In this document: one piece after another, positions 31,098-40,718 of the stretch
Numbering within the stretch: the first letter of the stretch is position 1
How the letters are laid out: the number at the start of each line of letters is the position of its first letter
Assembly (NCBI RefSeq): GCF_963663645.1
Contig: NZ_OY760503.1
Span: 2,237,501 to 2,301,500 of the forward strand
Direction of reading: 5' to 3'
Origin: an uncultured Trichococcus sp.
GTDB taxonomy: Bacteria > Bacillota > Bacilli > Lactobacillales > Aerococcaceae
Length of the DNA: 64,000 nucleotides
Notes under the pieces: generated by a model
What the model saw: only the letters and a program-made list of their open reading frames with translations
Databases searched by the model: none
What the model was told of the DNA's origin: nothing
Translations under genes and position numbers: made by a program

Positions 31098-32891
31098 ATG
31101 AATATTTCAACATTGGATAGCGAGAGGCTTTACAATTCTTTTGTGTCAGGCGCGCAGGAAGTCATAAAAAACAAAAACAGTCTGAATGAAATCAATGTAT
31201 TTCCGGTCGCTGACGGGGATACCGGCAGCAACCTTTCTTCAACCATGCATGCGATCATTCTGGAGGCGAAAATCTCTGGATCCGTCAAGGAAACGATGAA
31301 CAGCATAGCTGATGCGGCTTTGACGGGTGCCAGGGGCAATTCCGGCATCATCATTGCCCAATACATCAACGGGATTTTTCTCAGCCTGATGGATGAGGAA
31401 ACGATAACCATTCCTTCGTTTGCGGAAACGGTCAAAAATGCGGTTCCTTATGCCTATCAGGCTATTTCCAATCCGGTGGAAGGAACAATCATCACCGTCA
31501 TCCGTGAATGGGCGGATGCTGTGTACAGCCATAAAGATCTTTCGGCCACCTTCTCCGAATTGTTTTCAAAATCACTGATTACGGCCAACAAATCTTTGGA
31601 GGCGACGACCTCGCGTTTGAAAGTGCTGCAGGATTCGAAAGTCGTCGATTCCGGCGCGAAGGGGTTTGTCTACTTTCTGCAAGGATTTGCAACGTTTTTG
31701 CGCACCGGAAAGCTGGATCTGGAGGTCGGCGATGAATCGGAAGACCTTGCTTTCAATGAGGAACTGATCCATAGCCAAGGCGAGATACGCCATCGCTATT
31801 GTACCGAAGCGCTGTTGTCCGCGGATTCGATAGATCTGGAAGCGTTAAGAGCGGAACTGACACTCTACGGGGATTCCTTGATTGTGGCAGGCAACAACCG
31901 CAAAGCCAGGATCCATATCCATGCCAATGCGCCGGAGCAGGTGTTCCAGGTTTTGCGCAAAAAAGGCGTCATTCTGCAGCAGAAGGCGGACGATATGATC
32001 CGGCAGAACGAGTCGGCCTTTGACCGGAAATATGACATTGCACTGATTACGGACTCGATCGCAGACGTTCCGCAGGCAATACTCGACCGCTATCAAGTGC
32101 ACATGTTGCCGCTCAACCTGAATTTTGACAACACTTCTTATCTCGATAAGGTGACGATGACCCCTGAACTTTTCTACCCCCTATTGGAAGAAGCCATCGA
32201 ATACCCGAAAAGTTCGCAGCCGAATCCGATTGTTGTCGAGAAATATCTGGAAACGGTGCTCTCCCATTACGATCAAGTCATCATTGTGACTGTCGCGAAA
32301 GAGCAGAGCGGAACCAACAGCGTGTTCCGGAATGCCGTAACCAAAAAGCTGCACGAAGGCAAAAAAATCGCTGTGATCGATTCAAAACGGAATTCCGGGG
32401 CGGAAGGGTTGCTTGTCATGAAAGCTGCGGAAATGATCGCCGCAGAAACGCCTTTCGATGAAATCGTCGCAGCGATTGAAGGCTTGAGGGACCGGACAAA
32501 TATCTTCGTCAGCGTCAACAACCTGAAATACATGGTGAGGTCCGGACGTCTAAGTAAAGTTTCAGGGATGGCAGCTATGTCGATCAATCTCAAGCCTGTC
32601 GTATCCATCGATGCGCAAGGCAAAGGTTCGATCGCCGAGAAGGCATTCAGCGAAAAAGGCAATGAAAAGAAACTGTTCAGATTGCTGGAACAAGTGAATG
32701 CGCAGGAGAAGGTTTCAAGGTATGCGATCGTGCATGCCAATAATCCCGAAAAAGCAGAAGCGTATCGTAAGCGCAGCGTCACCTTGCTTGGCAAGGAACC
32801 TGAGTACATCATGAACATCTCCACAATCGTCGGTATGAGTGCGGGGGTCGGCACTGTGGCGATTTCATATATGTGTGAGGAGGAATCGTAA
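31098..32891 (+). CDS. DhaL (FakA-like kinase)-DegV (FakB-like) fusion protein
   Basis: Fusion of 597 residues. Residues 1-200 form a DhaL/DAK2 nucleotide-binding domain with [13 protein letters not shown] and [12 protein letters not shown], the Mg-ATP motifs of FakA and of dihydroxyacetone kinase. Residues 225-310 match the FakA middle domain ([15 protein letters not shown]). From about residue 312 the chain is a complete DegV/FakB fatty-acid-binding domain: [11 protein letters not shown], a TxxSQPNP-like loop (SSQPNPIV) and [15 protein letters not shown]. The FakA C-terminal domain is absent. Separate FakA and FakB normally phosphorylate exogenous fatty acids for phospholipid synthesis; here both could act in one chain. 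The ATG at 31098 is 7 bases from GGAGG; one three bases earlier is possible. DUF1295 follows 1 bp after the stop. Confidence 0.9.
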   Translation: MNISTLDSERLYNSFVSGAQEVIKNKNSLNEINVFPVADGDTGSNLSSTMHAIILEAKISGSVKETMNSIADAALTGARGNSGIIIAQYINGIFLSLMDEETITIPSFAETVKNAVPYAYQAISNPVEGTIITVIREWADAVYSHKDLSATFSELFSKSLITANKSLEATTSRLKVLQDSKVVDSGAKGFVYFLQGFATFLRTGKLDLEVGDESEDLAFNEELIHSQGEIRHRYCTEALLSADSIDLEALRAELTLYGDSLIVAGNNRKARIHIHANAPEQVFQVLRKKGVILQQKADDMIRQNESAFDRKYDIALITDSIADVPQAILDRYQVHMLPLNLNFDNTSYLDKVTMTPELFYPLLEEAIEYPKSSQPNPIVVEKYLETVLSHYDQVIIVTVAKEQSGTNSVFRNAVTKKLHEGKKIAVIDSKRNSGAEGLLVMKAAEMIAAETPFDEIVAAIEGLRDRTNIFVSVNNLKYMVRSGRLSKVSGMAAMSINLKPVVSIDAQGKGSIAEKAFSEKGNEKKLFRLLEQVNAQEKVSRYAIVHANNPEKAEAYRKRSVTLLGKEPEYIMNISTIVGMSAGVGTVAISYMCEEES

Positions 32892-32892
32892 G

Positions 32893-33660
32893 ATGAATGC
32901 TTTTCTGTTAAGCGCTCTGGCGCTCTGGATCTTTTTTACGATCGTGTTCGTAGGTGCGCAATACCTGAACAATAATTCGATTGTGGACAGTTTTTGGGGA
33001 CCGGCCTTCTTGCTGGTCGCGATCGTGACCTTCCTGACATCGGATGTCCTCGGGGTGCGGGCGATCGCGTTGTTGACGATGGTTGCAGTATGGGCTTTGC
33101 GTCTCTTTTTGTACATCACGGTCCGCAATTGGAACAAACCTGAAGATTACCGATACATCAACATGCGGAAACAATGGGGAACCTCTTTTGTGCGTCTGAA
33201 AGCTTACGTGAATGTCTTTATTTTGCAAGGGGTTTTGGCTTTTGCCGTATCTTTGCCGATCATCGTTACGAACACTTCGGCAAATCAGGAGTTGGCGCCG
33301 TTCCATTTTGTGGGCATCGGGTTATGGATTGTCGGATTTCTCTTCGAGACGATCGGGGACGCGCAACTCAAACGGTTCAAAGCCAATCCAAGCAACAAGG
33401 GCAAGCTGATGATGGAGGGTCTGTGGCAGTACACGCGCCATCCGAATTACTTTGGAGAGGCCGCGATGTGGTGGGGCATTTTCATCGTAGCTTTGGATGG
33501 ATGGGGCAGCCTGTACATGATCATCAGTCCGATCGTCATGACGTTACTGCTGTTGTTCGTATCAGGTGTCCCGCTGCTTGAGAAGAAGTATGCAGACCGC
33601 GATGATTTCGCAGCTTATTCCAAACAGACAAATAAATTTTTCCCATGGTTCCCAAAATAA
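32893..33660 (+). CDS. DUF1295 / steroid 5-alpha-reductase-like membrane protein
   Basis: Integral membrane protein of 255 residues with about seven helices. The ATG at 32893, one base after the previous stop, follows GAGGAGGAAT in the end of the fusion gene. DUF1295 hallmarks are [29 protein letters not shown] and the C-terminal [20 protein letters not shown], where the RHPNYFGE segment is the NADPH-binding motif shared with sterol reductases and isoprenylcysteine methyltransferases. Probably a lipid-modifying oxidoreductase; substrate unknown. Coupling to the DhaL-DegV gene suggests a shared lipid theme. Confidence 0.87.
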   Translation: MNAFLLSALALWIFFTIVFVGAQYLNNNSIVDSFWGPAFLLVAIVTFLTSDVLGVRAIALLTMVAVWALRLFLYITVRNWNKPEDYRYINMRKQWGTSFVRLKAYVNVFILQGVLAFAVSLPIIVTNTSANQELAPFHFVGIGLWIVGFLFETIGDAQLKRFKANPSNKGKLMMEGLWQYTRHPNYFGEAAMWWGIFIVALDGWGSLYMIISPIVMTLLLLFVSGVPLLEKKYADRDDFAAYSKQTNKFFPWFPK

Positions 33661-33666
33661 TTAAAA

Positions 33667-33713
33667 AAATGAGAAAAGCGGCGGGAGCGAATTCCCAGTC
33701 GCTTTTCTCATTT
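33667..33713. terminator. Bidirectional terminator between DUF1295 and yfhO
   Basis: AAATGAGAAAAGCG and CGCTTTTCTCATTT pair perfectly, with an inner GGGA/TCCC. The stop codon of minus-strand yfhO (33708-33710) lies inside the right arm. Confidence 0.9.
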
Positions 33714-36353
33714 CTTTTTACGATATTTCTTCAATAAAAACGCACCAGTGATTGATGCACCCGTGATTGACAGCCCGGTCATCAGATAAGGGCTGCGGTA
33801 CGTCAGTGCGATTGTATGTTTGCCTGGGCTGATCGGAACCGCCAGCAAGCCATTCAGAGCGGTTGTTGTTTCGGCCGTTTCGCCATCAATCGTCACTTCC
33901 CAGCCCTCGCTGTAGGGAATCGTCGTCAGCAGTACCTCATCTTCAGCCCCAATCGTGACCGACCCTGTGATGTGCGTCTGGCTGAAAGAGTCAATCGTCA
34001 TGCCTTCCGCCTGCCGCGCAGCAATGGTTTCCTCGAACAGAGCTTTATTCAGTTCGTAAAGTTTCAGGTCCTGAACCCGTATCGAGTCCTCGCGCAGTTC
34101 GATCGTGAAGGTGATGTTCTCACCCTGCTGGTTGCTTGCGATGTTGATGACCTGATCGTTCCGGTAGGTCGTATAATAATCCAACTTCAGATTATCCACA
34201 TAAAGGGTTGCGTTATCGTCGTCGATGCCCGCATCCAGAATCAGATAATACGGATTGTCGCTGGCAGGCGTGAACTGGAATTCAATCCTGGAGATTGCCC
34301 CATCAACCGACCGATAGTAGGTTGTGTTCTGGGCATCCTCAGCAGCGGATGTGACATTCTGGAAGACATTGGAATCGAACGGACGCAAGGAGAAGTAAGG
34401 TTCGATGCTTTCCTGATTGTTGAAGGCATCCAATAGCTGTTCCTGCATCAATATGGGCTGATCCTCGATCGGATCGAGATCCAATACACTGTCGGAAACC
34501 CCGAATGCCAATGACAACGCGTAGGGATTTTTGTAGGTGGAGGATCTGTCCGTTTCGGAAAAAAGACTGTACTGGGTCAGGTCCGGACGGGTGGAGTTGC
34601 GGTTCAACCGGTACACGCCGTCATTGAGGTCATAAAAGGTTTCCGGCAACTTCTTGTCCTGGATGAAATACTTCACGCCGAAAAGTGCATCCGTAAACAA
34701 AGTCCCGGTTGAATATACGATAAAGCCGTTCCCGTCCGGAAAGCCCAGTGATCCGAACAAGGCGGGGATTTCCTTTTCGAAAGTGGAACTGAAATGATTG
34801 ATTCCTGCATAATTGGCTTGGAAACTGTCGTTTTTGGAACGTTGGAACGTTTTTTCGATCCGGTAGAAGGTATCTGCAGGTGTCCGCACATCAGCCAGCA
34901 TCGTATTCAGATTCGTTTGATAATCGGCGAATTCGTCCTGCTTGACGTAGCCCAACCGAAACAGGTCGATGGCTGCATTCGCCGTCATCTCTGCGGTGAC
35001 CACGAAAAGTAAAGCGTAGGTCAGCCATTTTCTGGGCTTATCCCTGAACATCAGCAACACCAACACAAGGACAGAAATGATTGCCGTTATCAATACTTGG
35101 ACTGGCTCAAGAAATTCAAAATCCTTTTTCAGGACGTAGATGGCGGTGGCTGCATTCGCGATCAAAAGACAGCACGCCAGCGCAAAGGGAAACGGGCGAT
35201 AGGAGCGCAAGGCCCGGAAGCCGTTCAACAGGAAAAAAAAACAAACAGCGAACGAAAAACGGTAAGGGTACCAGATCGGATATTGTCCGGCATGCCAGAT
35301 TTTGTTAAGAAACTGGACATTCATCGCCAAAAAAAAGAGGACGGTCAGCGCAAACGAGGTGAATCGTTCTTTTTTTGAGAAGGCGGGATGAACAAAATAA
35401 TAGATGTACGCAGTCAAGGCGACAGTGCCGATGAAGAGATTCGGATGTCCGCTTGGCATCTGATCGAAATTGAACGCACCGATGTAAAACTTCGAAACGA
35501 CTTCAAAAGGATCATAGGCGAAACTCCAATCGATCAGGCTGTTGGCATAGCTTGCTTTGCTGCCCAAAAGCGAGTAAAAAGTGGGGATCAGCAAAACGGA
35601 GCCAAAGCCAGCCCCCAGCAAAGAATAGCCGATGAAACGAGCCGATTGGGTGAAAAAGTGCCTTAGGTGCGTCTTCGGGCCGGCAACTTCTTGTCTGGAA
35701 AATGCAAAAAAGTAATAGAAGACCAAAAAAACACAGATCATGAAGCCGATGTAATAATTGGAAATCAGCATCACTCCGAGAAAGAAGCTGTAGGAAAGGC
35801 CGCTCTCACCCGACAGCAGTTTTTCCAGACCCAGAATGATCAGGGGCAGGAAGACGAGCCCATCCAGCCACATGACATTCAATTGGTTGACGATGACGTA
35901 ACCCATCAAGGCATAACTCAATGCGAAGGACGGAACCAACAAGCCTTTGCCCTCGAAACGGGAAATCAGCAGATGAGCAAAAGTCAAACCTGAAGCCGAA
36001 ACCTTCATCAGGATCAAGAGGGTCACCGCCAAAGGCAATTGGGACTGCGGAAACAGCAGAAAAATGAGGTTGAACGGACTCATCAGATAATAAGCCCACA
36101 ACCCCAACATCTCTCCACCGAATGACTTAGTGAATGAAAAGAAAATGGCGGAAGGATCGGATAACAAGGTTGTGCGGTAATAGCTGAAAAAATCCACATA
36201 TTGCTGGCCTAGATCCACAGTCAGCAATGTGCTGTTGCCGAAAGGATAAACGCCCATGGTTGCATAAATGACAGCCAGCACAAATAAAGGCAGTAAGGAT
36301 GAAAGGAAAAGCATATTTTTCTGCGGGGATAGAGTTGTGAAACGCTTCAGCAT
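33708..36353 (-). CDS. yfhO: YfhO-family membrane glycosyltransferase
   Basis: Very large polytopic protein of 881 residues. About 12-13 helices fill residues 15-480 and are followed by a large extracytoplasmic beta-rich domain and a last helix (MTGLSITGASITGAFLL) with a KKYRKKK tail. The N-terminal pattern PFGNSTLLTVDLGQQYVDFF is the GT-C-like acidic signature of YfhO. B. subtilis and Listeria YfhO glycosylate lipoteichoic acid or wall polymers with undecaprenyl-phosphate sugars. The second ATG (36353) is chosen, as the first lies too close to AAGGAGG. Its divergent neighbour is a PBP gene. Confidence 0.88.
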   Translation of the reverse strand: MLKRFTTLSPQKNMLFLSSLLPLFVLAVIYATMGVYPFGNSTLLTVDLGQQYVDFFSYYRTTLLSDPSAIFFSFTKSFGGEMLGLWAYYLMSPFNLIFLLFPQSQLPLAVTLLILMKVSASGLTFAHLLISRFEGKGLLVPSFALSYALMGYVIVNQLNVMWLDGLVFLPLIILGLEKLLSGESGLSYSFFLGVMLISNYYIGFMICVFLVFYYFFAFSRQEVAGPKTHLRHFFTQSARFIGYSLLGAGFGSVLLIPTFYSLLGSKASYANSLIDWSFAYDPFEVVSKFYIGAFNFDQMPSGHPNLFIGTVALTAYIYYFVHPAFSKKERFTSFALTVLFFLAMNVQFLNKIWHAGQYPIWYPYRFSFAVCFFFLLNGFRALRSYRPFPFALACCLLIANAATAIYVLKKDFEFLEPVQVLITAIISVLVLVLLMFRDKPRKWLTYALLFVVTAEMTANAAIDLFRLGYVKQDEFADYQTNLNTMLADVRTPADTFYRIEKTFQRSKNDSFQANYAGINHFSSTFEKEIPALFGSLGFPDGNGFIVYSTGTLFTDALFGVKYFIQDKKLPETFYDLNDGVYRLNRNSTRPDLTQYSLFSETDRSSTYKNPYALSLAFGVSDSVLDLDPIEDQPILMQEQLLDAFNNQESIEPYFSLRPFDSNVFQNVTSAAEDAQNTTYYRSVDGAISRIEFQFTPASDNPYYLILDAGIDDDNATLYVDNLKLDYYTTYRNDQVINIASNQQGENITFTIELREDSIRVQDLKLYELNKALFEETIAARQAEGMTIDSFSQTHITGSVTIGAEDEVLLTTIPYSEGWEVTIDGETAETTTALNGLLAVPISPGKHTIALTYRSPYLMTGLSITGASITGAFLLKKYRKKK

Positions 36354-36553
36354 GCTGCGCATTCCTCCTTATGAATCGAAAATTTTGTGGCGTCCTGCAG
36401 AGTCGGCTGACCGTGAGGGAACGCCCGTGATAGTTGAAGCGGAAAAGTCACAAGCGCTTCTGCTATTTTAGCATATCCCATTGGTTTTATGAAGAATCTG
36501 GGCATGTATCGGCATATCCGGAATTGGCACATGTTAAAAATTTATTGCTTCGT

Positions 36554-36581
36554 TTGTAATGCATTCTTTTTTTGCTATAAT
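36554..36581 (+). promoter_or_regulatory. Promoter of the class B PBP gene
   Basis: TTGTAA (36554-36559), 16 bp and TATAAT (36576-36581), with a TGC extension before the -10 box. Confidence 0.65.
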
Positions 36582-36616
36582 AAGTTGTTGAACTATGGTT
36601 TTAGGAAGGTGCAAAA

Positions 36617-38665
36617 TTGGAAGATAATACCCAAAGCAAAAGAAAGAGAAAATCGCATATCCCGTTTCGCTTGAACCTGCTCTTTTTTATTGTGTTCTCG
36701 CTGTTTTCCGCGGTGATATTCCGCCTGGGATACCTGCAGATCGTTCGCGGAGATGAATTCGAAGCCATCGTGAAACGCACCGAAACGACACTTGTGACGG
36801 AATCAGTGCCGCGCGGTTTGATATATGACAGAGACGGCAACATACTTGTAGGCAACGAGCCGCAGCATTCCATAACTTATACCAGAGGAGCCAATACGAC
36901 GGCCAAGGAAATGGCGAAGGTCGCCTCTTCATTGGCAGGTTTGATGAACGTCAGCATTGAAGAACTGACAGAGCGAGACCTGAAGGATTACTGGATGGCC
37001 GTGAACAACGAAGTCATGTTGGAACGCCTTTCGGACGATGAAAAGCTGTTGCCGGGTTCCGAATTGTATAAAGTGGAGCTCGAAAAAGTAACGGCGGCAG
37101 ATATCGCCTATTCAGATGAAGAAAAAGAGATTGCCGCTATTTTCAAGCGGATGAACAGCGCGTATGCTTTGTCGACCACGAGCATAAAAAATAAAGACGT
37201 TTCGGATGAAGAATTGGCACGAGTGAGCGAAAATCTGTCCGGTTTGTCCGGCGTGGATGTCGCGACTGATTGGGTCAGAATCTATCCGGAGTCCGACTTG
37301 TTGAAGAGCATTTTGGGTGGGGTGACCAGCGAAAAGATCGGTTTGCCGAGCGACAAAGTCGCCACTTATTTGGCCAAAGGCTACGCCAGGAACGACCGCG
37401 TCGGGAATTCCTACTTGGAGCAAGAATACGAGTCGGTGCTCTCGGGCACGAAATCACAATGGGAAACGATCACGGATCAATCAGGCGAGGTTGTGACGCG
37501 GGAAGAATCCTATGAAGGAAAAGCCGGGGATAACTTGGTCTTGACCATCGATATCGATTTTCAAAAGGAAATCGAACAGATTGCCACGGATTTCCTGAAC
37601 AGCAACGTCGATTCCTATAACGACCGGATCTACATAGTGGCTTCGGATCCGAATACAGGAGAAATACTGGGCATGACCGGGAAGCAACGCTCGACAGCCA
37701 ACGAAATTGTGGATGATGCACTGGGCGTCATCAATTCCAGCTACGGCATGGGTTCGGCTGTGAAGGGCGCGATGGTGCTGACCGGATACATGAGCGGCGT
37801 CATCAGCACGGACAACAATGTCCTCGTCGATGAACCTTTGCAATTCCAAGGTTCAAAACTGAAAAAATCAGTTTTCAACCCGTACGTCGGCAACCAAGTG
37901 GCCATCAACGACATCGAGGCGTTAGCCCGCTCATCGAATATTTACATGATCAAATTGGCGATGCTGATGGGGGGACAATCCAGCTATGAATCGGGAGGAA
38001 CCTTGAATATTTCTCCAGATCTGATCGACGAGCTGCGCAGCTACTTTGCCCAGTTCGGCTTGGGTGTGAAGACGGGGATCGACTTGCCGAACGAAGGCAA
38101 CGGACTGACCGGATTCAGCCAAGCGGCAGTTAACGTAGTCGACCAATCATTCGGACAGTACGATCTGTACACGACCCTGCAATTGTCGCAATACATCAAT
38201 ACCATCGCCAATGGCGGAACCCGCTACGCTCCGCAATTGGTTTCGGAAATCCGCAGCACGGATGCGAACGGATCGTTGGGGGCGCTGGAAACGACTTTGG
38301 AGACAAAAGTGATGAACCAGGTCGACGTCGACGCGGAAGCGATGGAGCGTGTCCAGCAAGGCTTTTACCAAGTGACCCACAGCACGGACGGAACGGCGTA
38401 TTCGACATTCGGGAAAGATCCGAACAATGTCGCCGCCAAGACAGGTACGGCTGAGGCCTTCTACGACGGGAACAATGAGAGTCTGAAGAATGAAAGTGTC
38501 TTTAACTCCACCTTTGTCGGTTATGCGCCATTCGACAATCCGGAAATCACTATAACCGTCGTGGTCCCTTATCTCAGGTCGGAAACGGGCCGGGCCACTC
38601 CGATAGCCAAGAAAGTGTTTGATGCTTATTTCAAGACAGGGGATTACGCAACGCCAGCGGAATAA
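36617..38665 (+). CDS. Class B penicillin-binding protein (PBP2/PbpA type)
   Basis: Septal or elongasome transpeptidase that crosslinks peptidoglycan, 682 residues. It begins with TTG behind AGGAAGGTG. A single N-terminal anchor (NLLFFIVFSLFSAVIFRLGY) is followed by the PBP dimerisation domain (RGLIYDRDGNIL) and the transpeptidase domain. There the SxxK motif is SAVK (Ser near residue 380), SxN is SSN (439) and KTG is KTGTAE (608). Length and position near the yqg genes resemble B. subtilis PbpA (PBP2a). The usual MreCD or FtsI neighbours are absent. Confidence 0.93.
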   Translation: MEDNTQSKRKRKSHIPFRLNLLFFIVFSLFSAVIFRLGYLQIVRGDEFEAIVKRTETTLVTESVPRGLIYDRDGNILVGNEPQHSITYTRGANTTAKEMAKVASSLAGLMNVSIEELTERDLKDYWMAVNNEVMLERLSDDEKLLPGSELYKVELEKVTAADIAYSDEEKEIAAIFKRMNSAYALSTTSIKNKDVSDEELARVSENLSGLSGVDVATDWVRIYPESDLLKSILGGVTSEKIGLPSDKVATYLAKGYARNDRVGNSYLEQEYESVLSGTKSQWETITDQSGEVVTREESYEGKAGDNLVLTIDIDFQKEIEQIATDFLNSNVDSYNDRIYIVASDPNTGEILGMTGKQRSTANEIVDDALGVINSSYGMGSAVKGAMVLTGYMSGVISTDNNVLVDEPLQFQGSKLKKSVFNPYVGNQVAINDIEALARSSNIYMIKLAMLMGGQSSYESGGTLNISPDLIDELRSYFAQFGLGVKTGIDLPNEGNGLTGFSQAAVNVVDQSFGQYDLYTTLQLSQYINTIANGGTRYAPQLVSEIRSTDANGSLGALETTLETKVMNQVDVDAEAMERVQQGFYQVTHSTDGTAYSTFGKDPNNVAAKTGTAEAFYDGNNESLKNESVFNSTFVGYAPFDNPEITITVVVPYLRSETGRATPIAKKVFDAYFKTGDYATPAE

Positions 38666-38714
38666 GCGGTCAGCTCGGAAGAACCATCGCCTGACGCCTT
38701 TCAAATGGATACAA

Positions 38715-38762
38715 AGAAGGTGCCGGAACAAGGATTGCAACATCCTTGTTCCGGCACCTTCT
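38715..38762. terminator. Bidirectional terminator between the PBP gene and the MltG-like gene
   Basis: Arms of 21 bp (AAGGTGCCGGAACAAGGAT and its complement, plus two more pairs) around TGCAAC, followed by CTGTTTTT-type sequence just outside. Confidence 0.9.
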
Positions 38763-38781
38763 GTTTTTGTAGAGCGGGTTA

Positions 38782-39288
38782 TTATTCCAACGTGATGATG
38801 TCGGCGATGACTTCATAGCCCATATCCTGGGACAACTGATACTCTCCGACATTGATTTTCGTGACAAGATTCCGGTCATTCATATACTGTTCAAAGACAG
38901 CCCGATCCGTAATGAGTCCCGCACTGACAAGATTGTCTATGACGACCGACATCGGTTGTCCGGAAGCAATGACAAAAGTGACGGGTGCGTTCGCGACAGG
39001 GACAGCTGAACTTTCGGTTACGCTCGCTGCTTCAGCGGGCTCACTGGAGGCTACGGCTGCTCCGTCGGCAGGCACGCTGCTTTGTGATGCCTCATTCAGT
39101 TGTGTCTGCAATTCCAATTCCGCCAAAGTACTTTCATATTTCTCTTGATAATCCGTTGAATCGGTATTTGCTTCTCCGTTGAAGGTGCTGCCAGGGAATG
39201 CTTCCGGATAGAAGAGCTGGAAGCCGGCCAACAGCACGGCAGACAACAAAAAACCGATGGATAAAAAACGAAGCTTTTGTTTGTTCAC
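38782..39288 (-). CDS. MltG-like protein with LysM-like domain only
   Basis: Secreted or membrane-anchored protein of 168 residues. An N-terminal hydrophobic helix (LSIGFLLSAVLLAGFQLFY) is followed by a linker rich in Ser, Ala and Glu and by a C-terminal module resembling the first domain of the endolytic transglycosylase MltG (YceG). This reads VTFVIASGQPMSVVIDNLVS, then AGLI, a helix and VGEYQLSQDMGYEVIADIIT. The catalytic transglycosylase domain (Glu-containing) is missing, so it cannot cut glycan by that mechanism. The paired gene 13 bp upstream encodes a membrane-anchored HTH protein. Confidence 0.78.
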   Translation of the reverse strand: MNKQKLRFLSIGFLLSAVLLAGFQLFYPEAFPGSTFNGEANTDSTDYQEKYESTLAELELQTQLNEASQSSVPADGAAVASSEPAEAASVTESSAVPVANAPVTFVIASGQPMSVVIDNLVSAGLITDRAVFEQYMNDRNLVTKINVGEYQLSQDMGYEVIADIITLE

Positions 39289-39301
39289 TTTATTTTCTCC
39301 T

Positions 39302-39667
39302 CTATACGATTGATTGCTCTATGTAGTTATCGACAACGAGTTGCACGGTGGTGATAGGGACGGACAGTTGCTCTGCAATCTCATCAAACGTTCTTCCGCT
39401 TGTATACAAAGTGATGATGTGCTGTTTTGTCAGATTGTGTACTTTTTTGACGGTCTGCGAGTCTTCGGAAACGGGAATTTCCTTACCCAATTCCTCTTCT
39501 ACAGCGATGAGTCGTTGCTTCAATTCATGGATTTCTTCCGTTAATTGTAATGTGTATTCACTCATCTCATCAGCGAATTTGCGATCATTATCTTTGACGA
39601 AAAATGATGCAAACAGCAATATGATTGCGATTGTCAGTAAGACAATCACGATGGTCCATTGTTCCAT
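39302..39667 (-). CDS. Membrane-anchored coiled-coil/HTH protein (DUF6115/SwrB-like)
   Basis: Protein of 121 residues with an N-terminal membrane helix (WTIVIVLLTIAIILLFASFF), a coiled coil (YTLQLTEEIHELKQRLIAVEEEL) and a C-terminal HTH-like segment (TLYTSGRTFDEIAEQLSVPI). This build matches the DUF6115/SwrB type, where the HTH-like end need not bind DNA. The ATG at 39667 is preferred because GAGGTG lies 6 bases upstream; a GTG three codons earlier is part of that site. It is cotranscribed with the MltG-like gene. Confidence 0.75.
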   Translation of the reverse strand: MEQWTIVIVLLTIAIILLFASFFVKDNDRKFADEMSEYTLQLTEEIHELKQRLIAVEEELGKEIPVSEDSQTVKKVHNLTKQHIITLYTSGRTFDEIAEQLSVPITTVQLVVDNYIEQSIV

Positions 39668-39888
39668 CTTTGTCACCTCAATTCTTCTTTTTGACGCCTG
39701 ATAACATTCTAATGAAATTCGCTTGTTTCTGCAACCTTATCTGCAATTTAATTGGCTTAATGCTCAAAAAAAGTGGACTTGCGCAGAAGTTGTTCAAAAA
39801 ATAGTGGCATATTTTTTTCATAAGTGATACAATGAGAAACGCAGAAGATGATTCGATCTTCAATTTTTTTATGTTTGGAGGGAAGAAT

Positions 39889-40038
39889 ATGCGGTTAAAT
39901 ATTACATTGGAATGTACGGAGTGTAAAGAACGTAATTACTTAACAAAGAAAAACAAACGTAACAACCCGGACCGTCTTGAAGTGAAAAAATATTGTCCAC
40001 GTGAAAGACGCGTGACTTTGCATCGTGAAACAAAATAA
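39889..40038 (+). CDS. rpmG: 50S ribosomal protein L33
   Basis: Ribosomal protein bL33 of 49 residues; [20 protein letters not shown] and the ending RVTLHRETK are diagnostic. The ATG follows GGAGGGAAG. It has the first CxxC pair and one cysteine in YCPRE but lacks the fourth, so a complete zinc ribbon is not formed, as in some B. subtilis L33 copies. Context (rpmG-yqgN-rhomboid-glcK) equals B. subtilis rpmGA. An extended -10 box TGA-TACAAT lies about 60 bp upstream. Confidence 0.96.
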   Translation: MRLNITLECTECKERNYLTKKNKRNNPDRLEVKKYCPRERRVTLHRETK

Positions 40039-40046
40039 TTAAAACG

Positions 40047-40072
40047 ACAACAGGATATCCTGTTGTTTTTTT
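40047..40072 (+). terminator. Intrinsic terminator of rpmG
   Basis: A perfect palindrome ACAACAGGATATCCTGTTGT followed by a run of T. Confidence 0.9.
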
Positions 40073-40140
40073 ATTTTGTCCGGATGGATGTTTTATGCAG
40101 CAGAAAGGGTATGCAACAGACGGCTAGAGGAGGTAATCTG

Positions 40141-40686
40141 ATGAAAGAACGGATAAGAAAAGAACTGCTTGGGAAATTGAGGGATTTGCCGTCCCAAGAT
40201 CGGATCCGGATGGAGCAAGAGCTGACGACAGCAGTCTGCAACAGCGACGAGTGGCGTGCTTCAAAGACGATAGGCGTCACATGGTCCAATTTTCCGGAAA
40301 TCGATACGCACAAAATCATCCAAACAGGGCTAGAGGAAGGCAAGCGGATGGTCGTTCCTTATTCCGGCAAGGACCGTGTGATGACTTTTCATGAATACTT
40401 GCCGGATACCGCCATGGCGAGGAGCAAATTCGGCATCATGGAACCTGTCGACAGGAGCAACCCGGTTCCCCCTGAAGAAATCGACCTGCTGCTTGTTCCT
40501 GGATTGGCGTTTTCGGAAACGGGTTATCGCATCGGGTTCGGCGGCGGCTACTATGATCGCTATCTGGCCTCGTACAATGGCCGGACCCTGTCGCTGCTGT
40601 TCCCCTTTCAATTGTTCAAGGATCCGGATTGGAAAATCGAAGCTTTTGATGTGCCGGTCCAAAAGTTGTTGACGGCAGTATTCTAG
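40141..40686 (+). CDS. yqgN: 5-formyltetrahydrofolate cyclo-ligase
   Basis: Converts 5-formyl-THF to 5,10-methenyl-THF with ATP. The ATG at 40141 follows GAGGAGG and gives 181 residues, the family norm. The substrate and ATP site GIMEPV, LLLVPGLAFSETGYRIGFGG and GGYYDRYLA are all present, as is the basic N terminus KERIRKELLGK. It is the B. subtilis YqgN equivalent in the same gene order. Confidence 0.94.
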   Translation: MKERIRKELLGKLRDLPSQDRIRMEQELTTAVCNSDEWRASKTIGVTWSNFPEIDTHKIIQTGLEEGKRMVVPYSGKDRVMTFHEYLPDTAMARSKFGIMEPVDRSNPVPPEEIDLLLVPGLAFSETGYRIGFGGGYYDRYLASYNGRTLSLLFPFQLFKDPDWKIEAFDVPVQKLLTAVF

Positions 40687-40718
40687 TATAAAATAGGATA
40701 ATAATGGAAGGAAGTGTC

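Noticed and set aside
33816-34436. Plus-strand frame of 206 codons opposite yfhO
   Set aside because: It is the complement of the yfhO extracellular domain, with no ribosome binding site or recognisable motif.
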